From NCBI RefSeq assembly GCF_050717545.1, contig NZ_JBOITN010000008.1, forward strand, positions 62,001 through 126,000: a DNA stretch of 64,000 bases, in the 5' to 3' direction. The DNA comes from Clostridium_AD sp050717545 (GTDB taxonomy: Bacteria; Bacillota; Clostridia; Clostridiales; Clostridiaceae). Below are positions 1-8,412 of this stretch, piece by piece. The translations under genes were made by a program, and so were the position numbers. Every line of letters begins with the position of its first letter. Positions within the stretch are counted from its first letter, which is position 1. A model generated the notes under the pieces. It ran no database searches and had not been told where the DNA came from. It worked only from the letters and a program-made list of their open reading frames with translations.

Positions 1-2675
1 ATGTAAGTCTTGAGTTAAATAATTTACTTAGACAAGATAAAATAATAAAAATAAAAGGTAGGCCTGTACTATTTTTAAGCAGGGAAACTATAGAGAGGCT
101 TTTAGAATACAAATTGAAAACTGGACCTTTAGAATTTGAAGATTTTCATGAACTTTTAGGTGAGGAGAAGGTTGATGAGTCAGATAAGAACCCGTTTGAT
201 AGTCTTATAGGATATAGTACTAGTTTAAGAACTCATATTGAGCAAGCTAAAGCGGCTGTACTTTATCCGCCACATGGACTCAACACACTTATAGTAGGCC
301 CTACGGGAGTTGGTAAAACATTATTTGCTAATATGATGTATAAATATGCAATATATGTTAAAAGGTTGGAAACTAATGCTCCTTTTGTACTATTTAATTG
401 TGCAGACTATTATAATAACCCTCAGCTTTTATTAGCACATATATTTGGTTATATAAAAGGTGCATTTACTGGGGCGGATAGTGAGAAGGAAGGACTTGTA
501 GCTAAGGCTAATGGAGGGATTTTATTTCTTGATGAGATTCATAGACTTCCACCTGAAGGCCAAGAAATGATATTTTATTTCATAGATACTGGAAGTTATA
601 ACAAACTTGGCGAAACAGAGAGAAACAGAAAATCTACAGTGCTTATTATAGGAGCAACCACCGAAAATCCTGCATCATCACTCCTAAAGACCTTTGTTCG
701 TAGAATTCCTATAGTTATATCACTACCATCACTTGAGGAAAGATCAGGTAAGGATAAATTTGATATAATGAAATTTCTTTTAACAAATGAAGCTCATAGA
801 GTAAACAAGCCAATAAAGGTAGAAGCTGAGGCTGTAAAGGCAATTATTGGAAGTGCATCATATGGAAATATTGGTCAGATGAAATCTAATATACAATTGG
901 TGTGTGCTACTGGATTTCTAAATAGTATAAATAATAAAGATTTTATTGAGATAGATTTTAAATCATTACCATCTGACATAAAAAATGGTTTATTTTCTTC
1001 AAGTAGTAAAAAGATAGATATGGAAGAGTTCTCTAAGTATTTTGATGATCAAATGGTAGTATTACCACAAGGATATAAGGTTCTAATTGATGAGGATTCG
1101 TCTGAGCCAACATTTAATTTATATAAAATAATTGAAGACAAGGCAGCTATTTTAAAGGACGAAGGTGCAGATGATGAATATATAAAAAAATTTATAACAA
1201 CTGATATTAACATTCATCTTAAAAGCTTTTACAAGAAGAGTATAAATAGTGCTCATGGTAGAGAAAAAATTCTAAAGCTTGTAAATGAAGATACTCTTCA
1301 ATTTGCTGAAGAGATTAGGGACTTTGTAGAAACAGAACTTAAAAGGAAATTCAATGAAAGGTTTTTATACGCTTTTAGTCTTCATCTTAGTGCATTTTTA
1401 AAAAGAATAGAAAGCAGACGTAGTCTGCAATACACCAATATAAAGAATATAATTAATGATAAACCGGAGGAGTTTAATATATCGCTTAAAATAAAAGATC
1501 TTATTGAGGAAAAATATAATATAATAGTACCTGATATGGAGGTAATTTACTTAACCCTTCTTATTAGTTCAGTGCAAGAAGAACAAAACAATGAAAGGGT
1601 AGCCGTAATAGTAACACTACATGGTAGTAGTAGCGCCAGTTCTATGGTTAATGTAGCTAAAAATCTCCTAGGTGAAGGAATTGTTGAAAGCATAGATATG
1701 CCACTGGATGTAAGTCCTAAGACGGTACTTAAAGATATAATAGAAAAGGTAAATAAAATTGATATGGGACGTGGCGTGCTTTTACTTGCTGATATGGGTT
1801 CTCTAACGAGTTTTGATAGTATAATAATGGAGAAAACAGGTATAAGGGTTAAAACTATTGATATGGTATCAACGGCATTAGTTCTTGAAGCTGTTAGAAA
1901 GGCTAATATGCTTGATATGGATTTAGATACATTATATGATTCATTAAAAGACTTTAGAGGTTATGGCCTTTATAGTAAAGAGTTTAAAGATGTAGTGGTG
2001 CAAAGGAGTGCAGCTATAATAACCATTTGTTCAACTGGCGAGGGAACAGCAAAAAAACTTAAAGAATTAGTTCATAATATTGTAATTAATATAACAAGAG
2101 ATGAAATAAGCGTTATACCTATAGGAATTATGAATATAAAAGAAGAATTAGAAAGTTTATTGAATAACTATACCATCCTAGCCACTGTAGGTGTTATGAA
2201 CCCTAAAATTGATGCGCCATTTATATCATTAGAAGATCTTATTGGTGGTAATGGTGAAAAACGACTTATGAATGTAATACAGAAAAATAATATACCTACA
2301 GATAAGAAAGAAGAAAATATAGTGGTTAAGCAGCTATGTGAAGATAGTTTAAATGAATTCCTAACATTTCTAAATCCACATAAGATTATTAGTGTATTAA
2401 TGAATTTTACATGTGCATTAGAAAAAGTAGCTACTAAGGATTTTAGTAATGCTTTTAAAATTAAATTAATGCTTCATGTAGGCTGTGCCTTAGAGCGAAT
2501 GGTTATAAAAGCACCACTTACTTATAATAAAGATGAAAGTGCCGTAAAATCAGATGTTTTAATATATGTTAAAAACGCGGCTAACGAATTTAAGGAGACA
2601 CTTAATATTAGCTTAACAGATGACGAAATATATTATATTTGTGAAATTTTTGAAGAAGAACCTAATGGTATTTAG
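1..2675 (+). CDS. levR: LevR-type sigma-54-dependent PTS operon activator (5' partial)
   Basis: Transcriptional activator of a mannose-family PTS operon that works with sigma-54 RNA polymerase. The reading frame is open from base 3, so the start lies outside the window; the TTG at 114 is internal, because the residues before it still read as the end of the winged-helix DNA-binding domain. Visible parts in order: AAA+ domain with Walker A GPTGVGKT (297-320), the sigma-54 contact motif GAFTGA (459-476) and Walker B ILFLDEIH (about 519-542); a first PRD around 1200-1500; an EIIA-Man-like domain with LHGSSS near 1620; an EIIB-like stretch near 2010; and a second PRD containing MLHVGCALERM near 2470. 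This is the full LevR architecture. The sigma-54 promoter and PTS genes just downstream are the obvious target. By family knowledge, its activity is set by PTS phosphorylation of the PRDs. Confidence 0.93.
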   Translation, partial: VSLELNNLLRQDKIIKIKGRPVLFLSRETIERLLEYKLKTGPLEFEDFHELLGEEKVDESDKNPFDSLIGYSTSLRTHIEQAKAAVLYPPHGLNTLIVGPTGVGKTLFANMMYKYAIYVKRLETNAPFVLFNCADYYNNPQLLLAHIFGYIKGAFTGADSEKEGLVAKANGGILFLDEIHRLPPEGQEMIFYFIDTGSYNKLGETERNRKSTVLIIGATTENPASSLLKTFVRRIPIVISLPSLEERSGKDKFDIMKFLLTNEAHRVNKPIKVEAEAVKAIIGSASYGNIGQMKSNIQLVCATGFLNSINNKDFIEIDFKSLPSDIKNGLFSSSSKKIDMEEFSKYFDDQMVVLPQGYKVLIDEDSSEPTFNLYKIIEDKAAILKDEGADDEYIKKFITTDINIHLKSFYKKSINSAHGREKILKLVNEDTLQFAEEIRDFVETELKRKFNERFLYAFSLHLSAFLKRIESRRSLQYTNIKNIINDKPEEFNISLKIKDLIEEKYNIIVPDMEVIYLTLLISSVQEEQNNERVAVIVTLHGSSSASSMVNVAKNLLGEGIVESIDMPLDVSPKTVLKDIIEKVNKIDMGRGVLLLADMGSLTSFDSIIMEKTGIRVKTIDMVSTALVLEAVRKANMLDMDLDTLYDSLKDFRGYGLYSKEFKDVVVQRSAAIITICSTGEGTAKKLKELVHNIVINITRDEISVIPIGIMNIKEELESLLNNYTILATVGVMNPKIDAPFISLEDLIGGNGEKRLMNVIQKNNIPTDKKEENIVVKQLCEDSLNEFLTFLNPHKIISVLMNFTCALEKVATKDFSNAFKIKLMLHVGCALERMVIKAPLTYNKDESAVKSDVLIYVKNAANEFKETLNISLTDDEIYYICEIFEEEPNGI

Positions 2676-2776
2676 AAAAAGTTTAAATATATTTTAGGAT
2701 TATGTAATAAAAGTATATATATTGAAAATTAGCATAGAAATTTAGTGACGTTTAATAAGAATGTCCTATAATATTA

Positions 2777-2811
2777 TTAATACAGTATTAAAATCAATAA
2801 ATAGTGTATTA
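2777..2811. promoter_or_regulatory. Candidate upstream activator site for the LevR-type regulator
   Basis: A perfect 15-bp inverted repeat, TTAATACAGTATTAA (2777-2791), is followed by another copy of its right arm, GTATTAA (2805-2811). It lies about 105-120 bp upstream of the sigma-54 core promoter, the usual distance for an enhancer bound by an AAA+ activator. Assignment to the LevR-type protein is inference from position and symmetry. Confidence 0.4.
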
Positions 2812-2895
2812 ATTGTAATGTGTAATAAAATAATTTTTATGAAAATATACGCTCGTTAGGGATTTAACAAGGAAATTATATTTTGATACACTATA

Positions 2896-2912
2896 TTGGC
2901 ATTATTTTTGCT
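2896..2912 (+). promoter_or_regulatory. Sigma-54 (-24/-12) promoter of the PTS operon
   Basis: TTGGCA-N6-TTGCT places GG (2898-2899) and GC (2910-2911) exactly 12 bp apart, which matches the sigma-54 consensus TGGCAC-N5-TTGCW apart from the C after TGGCA. Transcription would start near 2923, leaving a leader of about 100 nt before the IIB gene. A sigma-54 activator is encoded immediately upstream. The rest of the 2676-3024 gap is AT-rich with no gene seen. Confidence 0.88.
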
Positions 2913-3024
2913 ATGTTAATATATATAAAATAAAGTATTAATTATGTTGATTGGGGTATTTTCAAATTGAGAAGATTAAACGATAGGTGAACTTGCGCAA
3001 ATAGCAAAGGGAAGGAATTATAAA

Positions 3025-3498
3025 ATGATAATTACACTAGCAAGAATTGATGACAGATTAATACATGGTCAAGTAGCAACAATTTGGTCAAGATACACAA
3101 AATGTCAAAGAATGATTGTATGTAATGATGATGTAAAAAAGGACAAAATTAGAAGGATACTTTTGGAGCAAGTTGCACCTCCAGGAATTAAATCAAGTGT
3201 ACTAGGAATTGATGAGGCAATAAGAGCTTACAATAATCCAAGATACCAAGATGATAGAGTACTATTTCTATTCACTAATCCAACTGATGTCGCACGAATG
3301 GTTGAAGGTGGAGTAGCCATAAAAAGTGTAAATATTGGTGGTATGTCATTTAAAGTAGGAAAGAAACAAATAACTAGTGTAGTATCAGTAGATGATACAG
3401 ATATTGAAGCTTTCAATAAATTAAATGAAAAAGGCATTGAACTAGAAATAAGAAAAATTTCTTCAGATGCAAAAGTATATTTAATGTCAAAACTATAA
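3025..3498 (+). CDS. PTS mannose/fructose/sorbose family IIB component
   Basis: Cytoplasmic IIB subunit that takes phosphate from IIA and passes it to the incoming sugar at the IIC/IID membrane complex. The 157 residues are the normal length for a stand-alone IIB. The active histidine is H14 in DDRLIHGQ. The ATG at 3025 follows a GGGAAGG ribosome site at good distance. It is the first gene after the sigma-54 promoter. Its arginine codons are nearly all AGA/AGG (one CGA), as in the rest of the window and unlike the next four genes. It duplicates the IIB domain of the downstream IIAB protein, so either could serve the same permease, or one could serve regulation. Confidence 0.95.
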   Translation: MIITLARIDDRLIHGQVATIWSRYTKCQRMIVCNDDVKKDKIRRILLEQVAPPGIKSSVLGIDEAIRAYNNPRYQDDRVLFLFTNPTDVARMVEGGVAIKSVNIGGMSFKVGKKQITSVVSVDDTDIEAFNKLNEKGIELEIRKISSDAKVYLMSKL

Positions 3499-3578
3499 TA
3501 ATCATTAATTTTGGTTACAGGTTTTTCGAAACTTTTTATAGATATTACTGTAACAAATAAAAAATAGGAGGTATAAAG

Positions 3579-4556
3579 ATGGTAGGAATAATTCTTGCTA
3601 GTCATGGAGAATTTGCTAAAGGCATCTTGCAATCTGGTGCGATGATTTTCGGAGAACAAGAAAATGTTCAAGCTGTTACGCTGATGCCTAGTGAAGGTCC
3701 TGATGATCTTAAAGCAAAAATGAAAGAAGCAATCGCATCCTTTGACAACCAAGATGAGGTTTTATTCTTAGTTGATCTTTGGGGCGGTACACCATTCAAC
3801 CAAGCGAACAGTCTATTTGAAGAACACAAAGATAAATGGGCAATCGTATCTGGTATGAATCTACCAATGGTAATTGAAGCTTATGCTTCTCGTTCTTCAA
3901 TGGAATCCGCACAGGAGCTTGCGGCTTATATATTAAAACCAGCTAAAGAAGGAGTTAAAGTTAAGCCGGAAGAATTAGAGCCAGAAGATAATGGTAAATC
4001 GTCAGAAGCTTCAGCTAAGCAATCGAATGGGGGTGCACCTGGATCATTTGAATATGTTTTAGCTCGTATTGACTCTCGTTTGCTTCATGGACAAATAGCT
4101 ACTGCTTGGACAAAAGATGTGCTACCGACCCGTATTATTGTGGTATCAGATGAAGTAGCCAAAGATGAGCTTCGTAGTAAATTGATTACTCAAGCTGCTC
4201 CTCCGGGTGTTAAAGCTCATGTTGTTCCAGTTAATCAAATGATTAAACTTGCAAAGGATGATCAACATTTTGGGGGACAACGTGCATTGCTTCTTTTTGA
4301 AAATCCAGAAGATGTACTTCGCGCGGTAGAAGGTGGAGTACCACTTAAGATAATCAATGTTGGCTCTATGGCTCACTCTCTGGGTAAAGTTCAACCAAAC
4401 AAAGTACTTGCTTTCAGTCAAGAAAATATTGATACCTTCAATAAGCTTAAACAAGCTGGACTTACTTTTGATGTTCGTAAAGTTCCAAATGATTCAAAAG
4501 GAAATATGGGCGAAATCATTAAAAGAGCACAAGAGGAATTAAAAAAACTAAAATAA
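3579..4556 (+). CDS. manX: PTS mannose family IIAB fusion protein
   Basis: Bifunctional cytoplasmic phosphocarrier of 325 residues, a typical ManX/ManL length. The IIA domain spans about residues 1-135 with H9 (ASHGEF) as the HPr-phosphorylated residue. A linker rich in Pro, Glu, Lys, Ser and Gly (about 128-160) leads to the IIB domain with H170 (SRLLHGQ). RBS AGGAGG precedes the ATG. It sits 80 bp after the stand-alone IIB and 36 bp before IIC. Eight of nine arginine codons are CGT/CGC, in sharp contrast to the AGA-rich neighbours, suggesting that manX to manO were acquired from a Lactobacillales/Listeria-like donor. The sugar is not decidable from sequence; glucose/mannose is likeliest for a set that includes ManO. 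Confidence 0.95.
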   Translation: MVGIILASHGEFAKGILQSGAMIFGEQENVQAVTLMPSEGPDDLKAKMKEAIASFDNQDEVLFLVDLWGGTPFNQANSLFEEHKDKWAIVSGMNLPMVIEAYASRSSMESAQELAAYILKPAKEGVKVKPEELEPEDNGKSSEASAKQSNGGAPGSFEYVLARIDSRLLHGQIATAWTKDVLPTRIIVVSDEVAKDELRSKLITQAAPPGVKAHVVPVNQMIKLAKDDQHFGGQRALLLFENPEDVLRAVEGGVPLKIINVGSMAHSLGKVQPNKVLAFSQENIDTFNKLKQAGLTFDVRKVPNDSKGNMGEIIKRAQEELKKLK

Positions 4557-4592
4557 TCTAATTAATTAAATGAAAAAGGGGGATTAATAATC

Positions 4593-5399
4593 ATGGATTT
4601 AAATATTATCCAAATATTATTAGTCGTTATCGTGGCATTTCTAGCTGGTATGGAAGGTATCTTGGATCAATTTCAATTCCACCAACCAGTAATTGCTTGT
4701 ACGTTAATCGGCTTAGTAACAGGTAACTTACTACCATGCCTAATATTAGGTGGTACTCTTCAAATGATTGCTTTAGGTTGGGCAAATATCGGTGCTGCCG
4801 TAGCACCAGATGCAGCGCTTGCATCTGTTGCATCTGCAATTATTCTAGTTTTAGGTGGACAAGGTACAGCTGGAGTTGGTTCAGCTATCGCTATTGCTGT
4901 TCCACTAGCAGTTGCAGGGCTATTACTAACAATTATTTGTCGTACAATCGCTACAGCATTTGTACATTTCATGGATGCTGCTGCTAAACAAGGAGATTTT
5001 GGAAAAGTTGAAATGTGGCACATCATTGCTATTTGTATGCAGGGTGTACGTATTGCAATTCCAGCAGGCCTTATCTTAGCTATTGGTGCTGCTCCGATTC
5101 GTTCAATACTTGAATCTATGCCTACTTGGTTAACAGGTGGACTCGCAATCGGTGGTGGAATGGTCGTAGCTGTAGGTTATGCAATGGTAATTAACATGAT
5201 GGCTACAAAAGAAGTATGGCCATTCTTTGCAATTGGTTTTGTGCTTGCAACTATTTCAGAGATTACACTTATCGGACTAGGTACAATCGGTGTATGTGTG
5301 GCTCTTCTTTACTTGGCGCTTACTAAACAAGGCGGCTCAGGTGATGGTGGAAGCTCAAATACTGGTGATCCAATAGGCGATATTATTGACACTTACTAA
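4593..5399 (+). CDS. manY: PTS mannose family IIC permease
   Basis: Integral membrane sugar-translocating subunit, 268 residues, with many hydrophobic segments beginning at residue 4 and the IIC-Man signature region around residues 20-60. The C-terminal tail is Gly/Ser-rich and ends in GDPIGDIIDTY, a tail type I associate with Lactobacillales/Listeria ManM proteins. It forms the permease with IID, whose gene follows 19 bp later. RBS AAAGGGGG lies before the ATG at 4593. All three arginine codons are CGT, agreeing with the foreign-looking codon use of manX and manZ. Confidence 0.95.
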   Translation: MDLNIIQILLVVIVAFLAGMEGILDQFQFHQPVIACTLIGLVTGNLLPCLILGGTLQMIALGWANIGAAVAPDAALASVASAIILVLGGQGTAGVGSAIAIAVPLAVAGLLLTIICRTIATAFVHFMDAAAKQGDFGKVEMWHIIAICMQGVRIAIPAGLILAIGAAPIRSILESMPTWLTGGLAIGGGMVVAVGYAMVINMMATKEVWPFFAIGFVLATISEITLIGLGTIGVCVALLYLALTKQGGSGDGGSSNTGDPIGDIIDTY

Positions 5400-5418
5400 G
5401 AAGGGGGAGAACACGAAA

Positions 5419-6330
5419 ATGGCAAATAAATTAAAATTAACTAGGAAAGATCGTATTTCTGTTTGGTTCCGTTCATTTTTCCTTCAAGGTTCTTGGAACT
5501 ATGAAAGAATGCAAAACGGTGGTTGGGCATACGCATTAATACCCGCAATCAAAAAATTATATAAGACTAAAGAAGACCGTGCAGATGCATTGAAACGTCA
5601 CTTGGAGTTCTTTAACACTCATCCATATGTAGCTTCACCAGTCATTGGTGTAACATTAGCCTTAGAAGAAGACCGTGCAAATGGTCTACCAATCGATGAC
5701 ATAACTATTCAAGGTGTTAAAGTTGGTATGATGGGACCTTTAGCGGGCATAGGAGATCCAGTTTTCTGGTTTACTGTTAGGCCAATTTTAGGGGCATTAG
5801 CTGCTTCTCTTGCTATGGCTGGTAACATACTTGGACCAATTATATTTTTCTTCGCTTGGAATATTATTCGTATGTCATTTATGTGGTATACACAAGAGTT
5901 TGGTTACAAAGCAGGTTCTCATATTACAGATGATGTATCAGGTGGGTTACTACAAGATGTTACAAAAGGAGCATCCATCCTTGGTATGTTCATTTTGGGA
6001 TCATTAGTTAACAGGTGGGTAACCGTTATATTCACACCGATAGTATCATCCGTTAAGTTAGCTGACGGTGCCTTCATTGTTTGGGACAAACTTCCTGCTG
6101 GAGCGGCTGGTATTAAAGAAGCTCTTTTGCAACAATCAAGTGGTTTGTCATTAACTGCTGATAAGGTTACAACATTACAAAATAATTTGGATTCTTTGAT
6201 TCCTGGACTTGCAGGATTATTACTTACATTACTTTGTATGTGGTTGCTTAAGAAGAAAGTATCTCCAATTACAATTATTTTTGGGCTATTCGCAGTCGGC
6301 ATTGGTTTCCACTTAATCGGTTTAATGTAA
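5419..6330 (+). CDS. manZ: PTS mannose family IID permease
   Basis: Second membrane subunit of the permease (303 residues), pairing with IIC. The N-terminal part, with LTRKDRISVWFRSFF then GSWNYERMQNGG, is the IID signature; hydrophobic segments occur around residues 130-165 and in the last 60 residues. An upstream TTG (5386) overlaps the IIC gene, but the ATG at 5419, 8 bp after AAGGGGGAGA, is the better start. Six of ten arginine codons are CGT. A hairpin followed by T residues directly after the stop separates it from ManO. Confidence 0.94.
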   Translation: MANKLKLTRKDRISVWFRSFFLQGSWNYERMQNGGWAYALIPAIKKLYKTKEDRADALKRHLEFFNTHPYVASPVIGVTLALEEDRANGLPIDDITIQGVKVGMMGPLAGIGDPVFWFTVRPILGALAASLAMAGNILGPIIFFFAWNIIRMSFMWYTQEFGYKAGSHITDDVSGGLLQDVTKGASILGMFILGSLVNRWVTVIFTPIVSSVKLADGAFIVWDKLPAGAAGIKEALLQQSSGLSLTADKVTTLQNNLDSLIPGLAGLLLTLLCMWLLKKKVSPITIIFGLFAVGIGFHLIGLM

Positions 6331-6342
6331 TATTTTTTAATC

Positions 6343-6370
6343 AGCCTGGGCTTTTTAGCTCGGGCTTTTG
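6343..6370 (+). terminator. Intra-operon intrinsic terminator after manZ
   Basis: AGCCTGGGC (6343-6351) pairs with GCTCGGGCT (6358-6366): nine pairs including two G-U, a TTTTTA loop, then TTTTGTT. It probably lowers expression of the downstream ManO and IIA genes relative to the permease. Confidence 0.7.
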
Positions 6371-6441
6371 TTGAAATATAAAGCCGTTTATTAATTAATA
6401 GAAATAAATAAAAAACATATAACAGAAAAGAGGTAGATAGT

Positions 6442-6816
6442 ATGGTTCAATCACTCAATACAAAGGTGGATTTAGTAATTGATGCAACATCTTTAACGGG
6501 TTTTACAGAGTATGGTAAAATAATGATTGGTGACAAAGGTTTTGAGTTTTATAATTCTCGTGATTCTCGCAAATATATTCAAATTCCTTGGGAAGAGGTT
6601 GACAAGGTCATTGCATCCATATTGCTAAAAGGAAAGTGGATTCCACGATATGCGATCAAAACGAAGAAAAATGTTACTTATATTTTTTCTTCTAAAGAAC
6701 CCAAAAAAGTACTCCGTGCTGTTCGAAAATATGTTGATCCAAATAATATGGTTAATTCGTTAAGTTTTTTTGATGTTGTAAAGCGAGCGGTGCAATCGAG
6801 ATTTAAGAAGAGTTGA
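6442..6816 (+). CDS. manO: DUF956 family protein, ManO-like
   Basis: A 124-residue soluble protein of the DUF956/ManO family, which is encoded next to mannose-family PTS genes; its molecular role is not established. The sequence is a beta-rich PH-like fold with IQIPWEEVDKV in the middle and a basic C-terminus (SRFKKS). RBS AAGAGGTAG precedes the ATG. Six of seven arginine codons are CGN, so it travels with the manXYZ block. A hairpin terminator lies upstream, so it may be made at a lower level than the permease. Identification rests on family resemblance and context. Confidence 0.85.
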   Translation: MVQSLNTKVDLVIDATSLTGFTEYGKIMIGDKGFEFYNSRDSRKYIQIPWEEVDKVIASILLKGKWIPRYAIKTKKNVTYIFSSKEPKKVLRAVRKYVDPNNMVNSLSFFDVVKRAVQSRFKKS

Positions 6817-6851
6817 TAATGTATCAAATACTTGAAGGAGATGGTTAACTT

Positions 6852-7265
6852 ATGATAGCTATAGTATTAGGAACACATGGTAAGTTTTCAGAGGAAATAT
6901 TAAAATCAGCAGAAATGATTTTAGGAGAGCAAGAAAATATTGCTACAATAACCTTTTTACCTGGCGAAGATGCAGATGATTTAAAAAGAAAATATGCGGG
7001 CACTTTGAAAACGTTGCGATGCGAAGAGGGGGTGTTGTTTATGGTAGATTTGTTTGGTGGAAGCCCTTTTAACGCTGCTAGCAGACTAGTAGCTAAAGAA
7101 AAAAACATGGACATAATAACTGGAATAAATATTCCTATGTTGCTACAAGTATTTTCAGCTAGGGAAAATTCAACTGTTGATGAACTTGCACAACTTGCAA
7201 TTAGCAGCGGTCACCTTGGAATAAAATCATTGCAAGAAACTTTAAAAACGAGCAAAAAAGGTTGA
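6852..7265 (+). CDS. PTS mannose family IIA component
   Basis: Stand-alone IIA of 137 residues. H9 (GTHGKF) is the HPr-phosphorylated histidine, and the VDLFGGSPFN motif (about residues 66-75) is typical of the IIA-Man fold. The ATG at 6852 follows GAAGGAGATGG. It duplicates the IIA domain of the upstream IIAB protein. Its arginine codons (AGA, CGA, AGA, AGG) resemble those of the first IIB and not the manX-manO block. It may phosphorylate the stand-alone IIB or act as a signalling partner for the LevR-type activator; that is inference. A strong terminator follows. Confidence 0.93.
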   Translation: MIAIVLGTHGKFSEEILKSAEMILGEQENIATITFLPGEDADDLKRKYAGTLKTLRCEEGVLFMVDLFGGSPFNAASRLVAKEKNMDIITGINIPMLLQVFSARENSTVDELAQLAISSGHLGIKSLQETLKTSKKG

Positions 7266-7301
7266 AAAATGGGAATCGGAGTTCGCTGTGGTTCCCATTT
7301 T
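7266..7301. terminator. Bidirectional intrinsic terminator
   Basis: A perfect 10-bp stem, AAAATGGGAA (7266-7275) with TTCCCATTTT (7292-7301), encloses a 16-nt loop. T- and A-rich flanks let it serve both the PTS operon and the convergent membrane protein gene. Confidence 0.85.
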
Positions 7302-7308
7302 ACTGATT

Positions 7309-8412
7309 TTATTGTATTTCCTTCTTTTTAATTTGGTTATCCATAAAATGTTCAAGTAGCGTTTTTATTAAGGCAATAACTGGTACTCCAAGTAACATAC
7401 CGATAATTCCAAATAATCCTCCACCAATTACAACTCCAAGTATTGTAAGTAAAGGACTAATTCCAACTTTATCTCCAATGATTTTTGGGGATATGAACCA
7501 TCCATCAATATTACTTAAGGTTGTAATAAACAACACTATTTCTACAGATTTTATTGGATTATAAAACATTGTTATTATAATAGCGGGAAGCATTCCTATA
7601 ATGTTTCCAAAATAAGGAATCATATTTGTTGCACATATAAATAAACTAAAAGGAAGAGCATAGGGTATTTTTAATATTGTAAGTCCAATAAAAGTAATAA
7701 TGCCAAAGATAATAGAATCAATCATTTTCCCCACAAAATATTGCTTAAAAGTAAGATTAACTATTTTTAAAAAATTAATCATTTTAATAGAAGAGGACTG
7801 ACTTAAAATACAACAAATGAATTTTTTTAAATTTAAAATAATAGCTTCTTTGTCAATTAACAAGTAAATAGAAATTACAATTCCAGACATTAATTTTATA
7901 AATAAAGAGCTTAATCCCATTAAATTATCAATGATAATTTGTAAGCCTGGAGTAAAATATGTAGTTATATCTTCGTTAAAAGTACTTAGATAATTTTTTA
8001 GGTAAGTGGTTATGTTAAATTTATTTAACAATTCACTTTCTGATAAAAAACTAATTGACCAGGAGTAGGCAATATTAGCATATTGAGGAATATTGTTAAA
8101 TAAATCAACAGCACTTTTAATAACATTAGGTGTAACTAAAATTATTAACGAAAGTATTATGCCTATAAATATAGTGTAAATTATACTTATACTATAAACC
8201 CTTTTGATTTTCGTTTCTTTTTCTAAGTACACCATAAGTGGGTTGAGTATATATGCTATAACGAACCCCCATATAAAATAACTAAGCACGGAAAAAAAGT
8301 TTAATAACATCGACCATATATTTTCTATATTAATTACTATTTTATATAAAAGGAAAGTAATTATAATTATAGGTAGAAACTTTATATATGGTATTTTTTT
8401 ATATTGAATCAA
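7309..8412 (-). CDS. AI-2E family transporter (UPF0118/PerM-like)
   Basis: Polytopic membrane protein of 367 residues in the AI-2E/PerM/YtvI family (Pfam PF01594). Family members have been linked to autoinducer-2 export, ion antiport or sporulation (YtvI), so the substrate is open. Hydrophobic segments lie near the N-terminus (two), around residue 150-195, and as a cluster in the C-terminal half, including the conserved ISPKIIGDKVGISPL stretch and GVPVIALIKTLLEHF at the end. I chose TTG at 8412 because GGAGGG lies 6 bp before it; the upstream ATG at 8445 has no ribosome site. It is convergent with the PTS operon and monocistronic. Confidence 0.85.
   Translation of the reverse strand: MIQYKKIPYIKFLPIIIITFLLYKIVINIENIWSMLLNFFSVLSYFIWGFVIAYILNPLMVYLEKETKIKRVYSISIIYTIFIGIILSLIILVTPNVIKSAVDLFNNIPQYANIAYSWSISFLSESELLNKFNITTYLKNYLSTFNEDITTYFTPGLQIIIDNLMGLSSLFIKLMSGIVISIYLLIDKEAIILNLKKFICCILSQSSSIKMINFLKIVNLTFKQYFVGKMIDSIIFGIITFIGLTILKIPYALPFSLFICATNMIPYFGNIIGMLPAIIITMFYNPIKSVEIVLFITTLSNIDGWFISPKIIGDKVGISPLLTILGVVIGGGLFGIIGMLLGVPVIALIKTLLEHFMDNQIKKKEIQ

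Noticed and set aside
114..116. TTG at 114 as the true start of the LevR-type gene
   Set aside because: The frame is open to the left edge and encodes the end of the winged-helix domain, so the gene begins outside the window.
3228..5026. Minus-strand and alternative-frame reading frames across the PTS genes
   Set aside because: They overlap clear PTS genes completely, have low-complexity or poor composition, and lack ribosome sites.
5386..5388. TTG at 5386 as manZ start, overlapping manY
   Set aside because: The ATG at 5419 has a strong ribosome site 8 bp upstream and gives the normal IID length.
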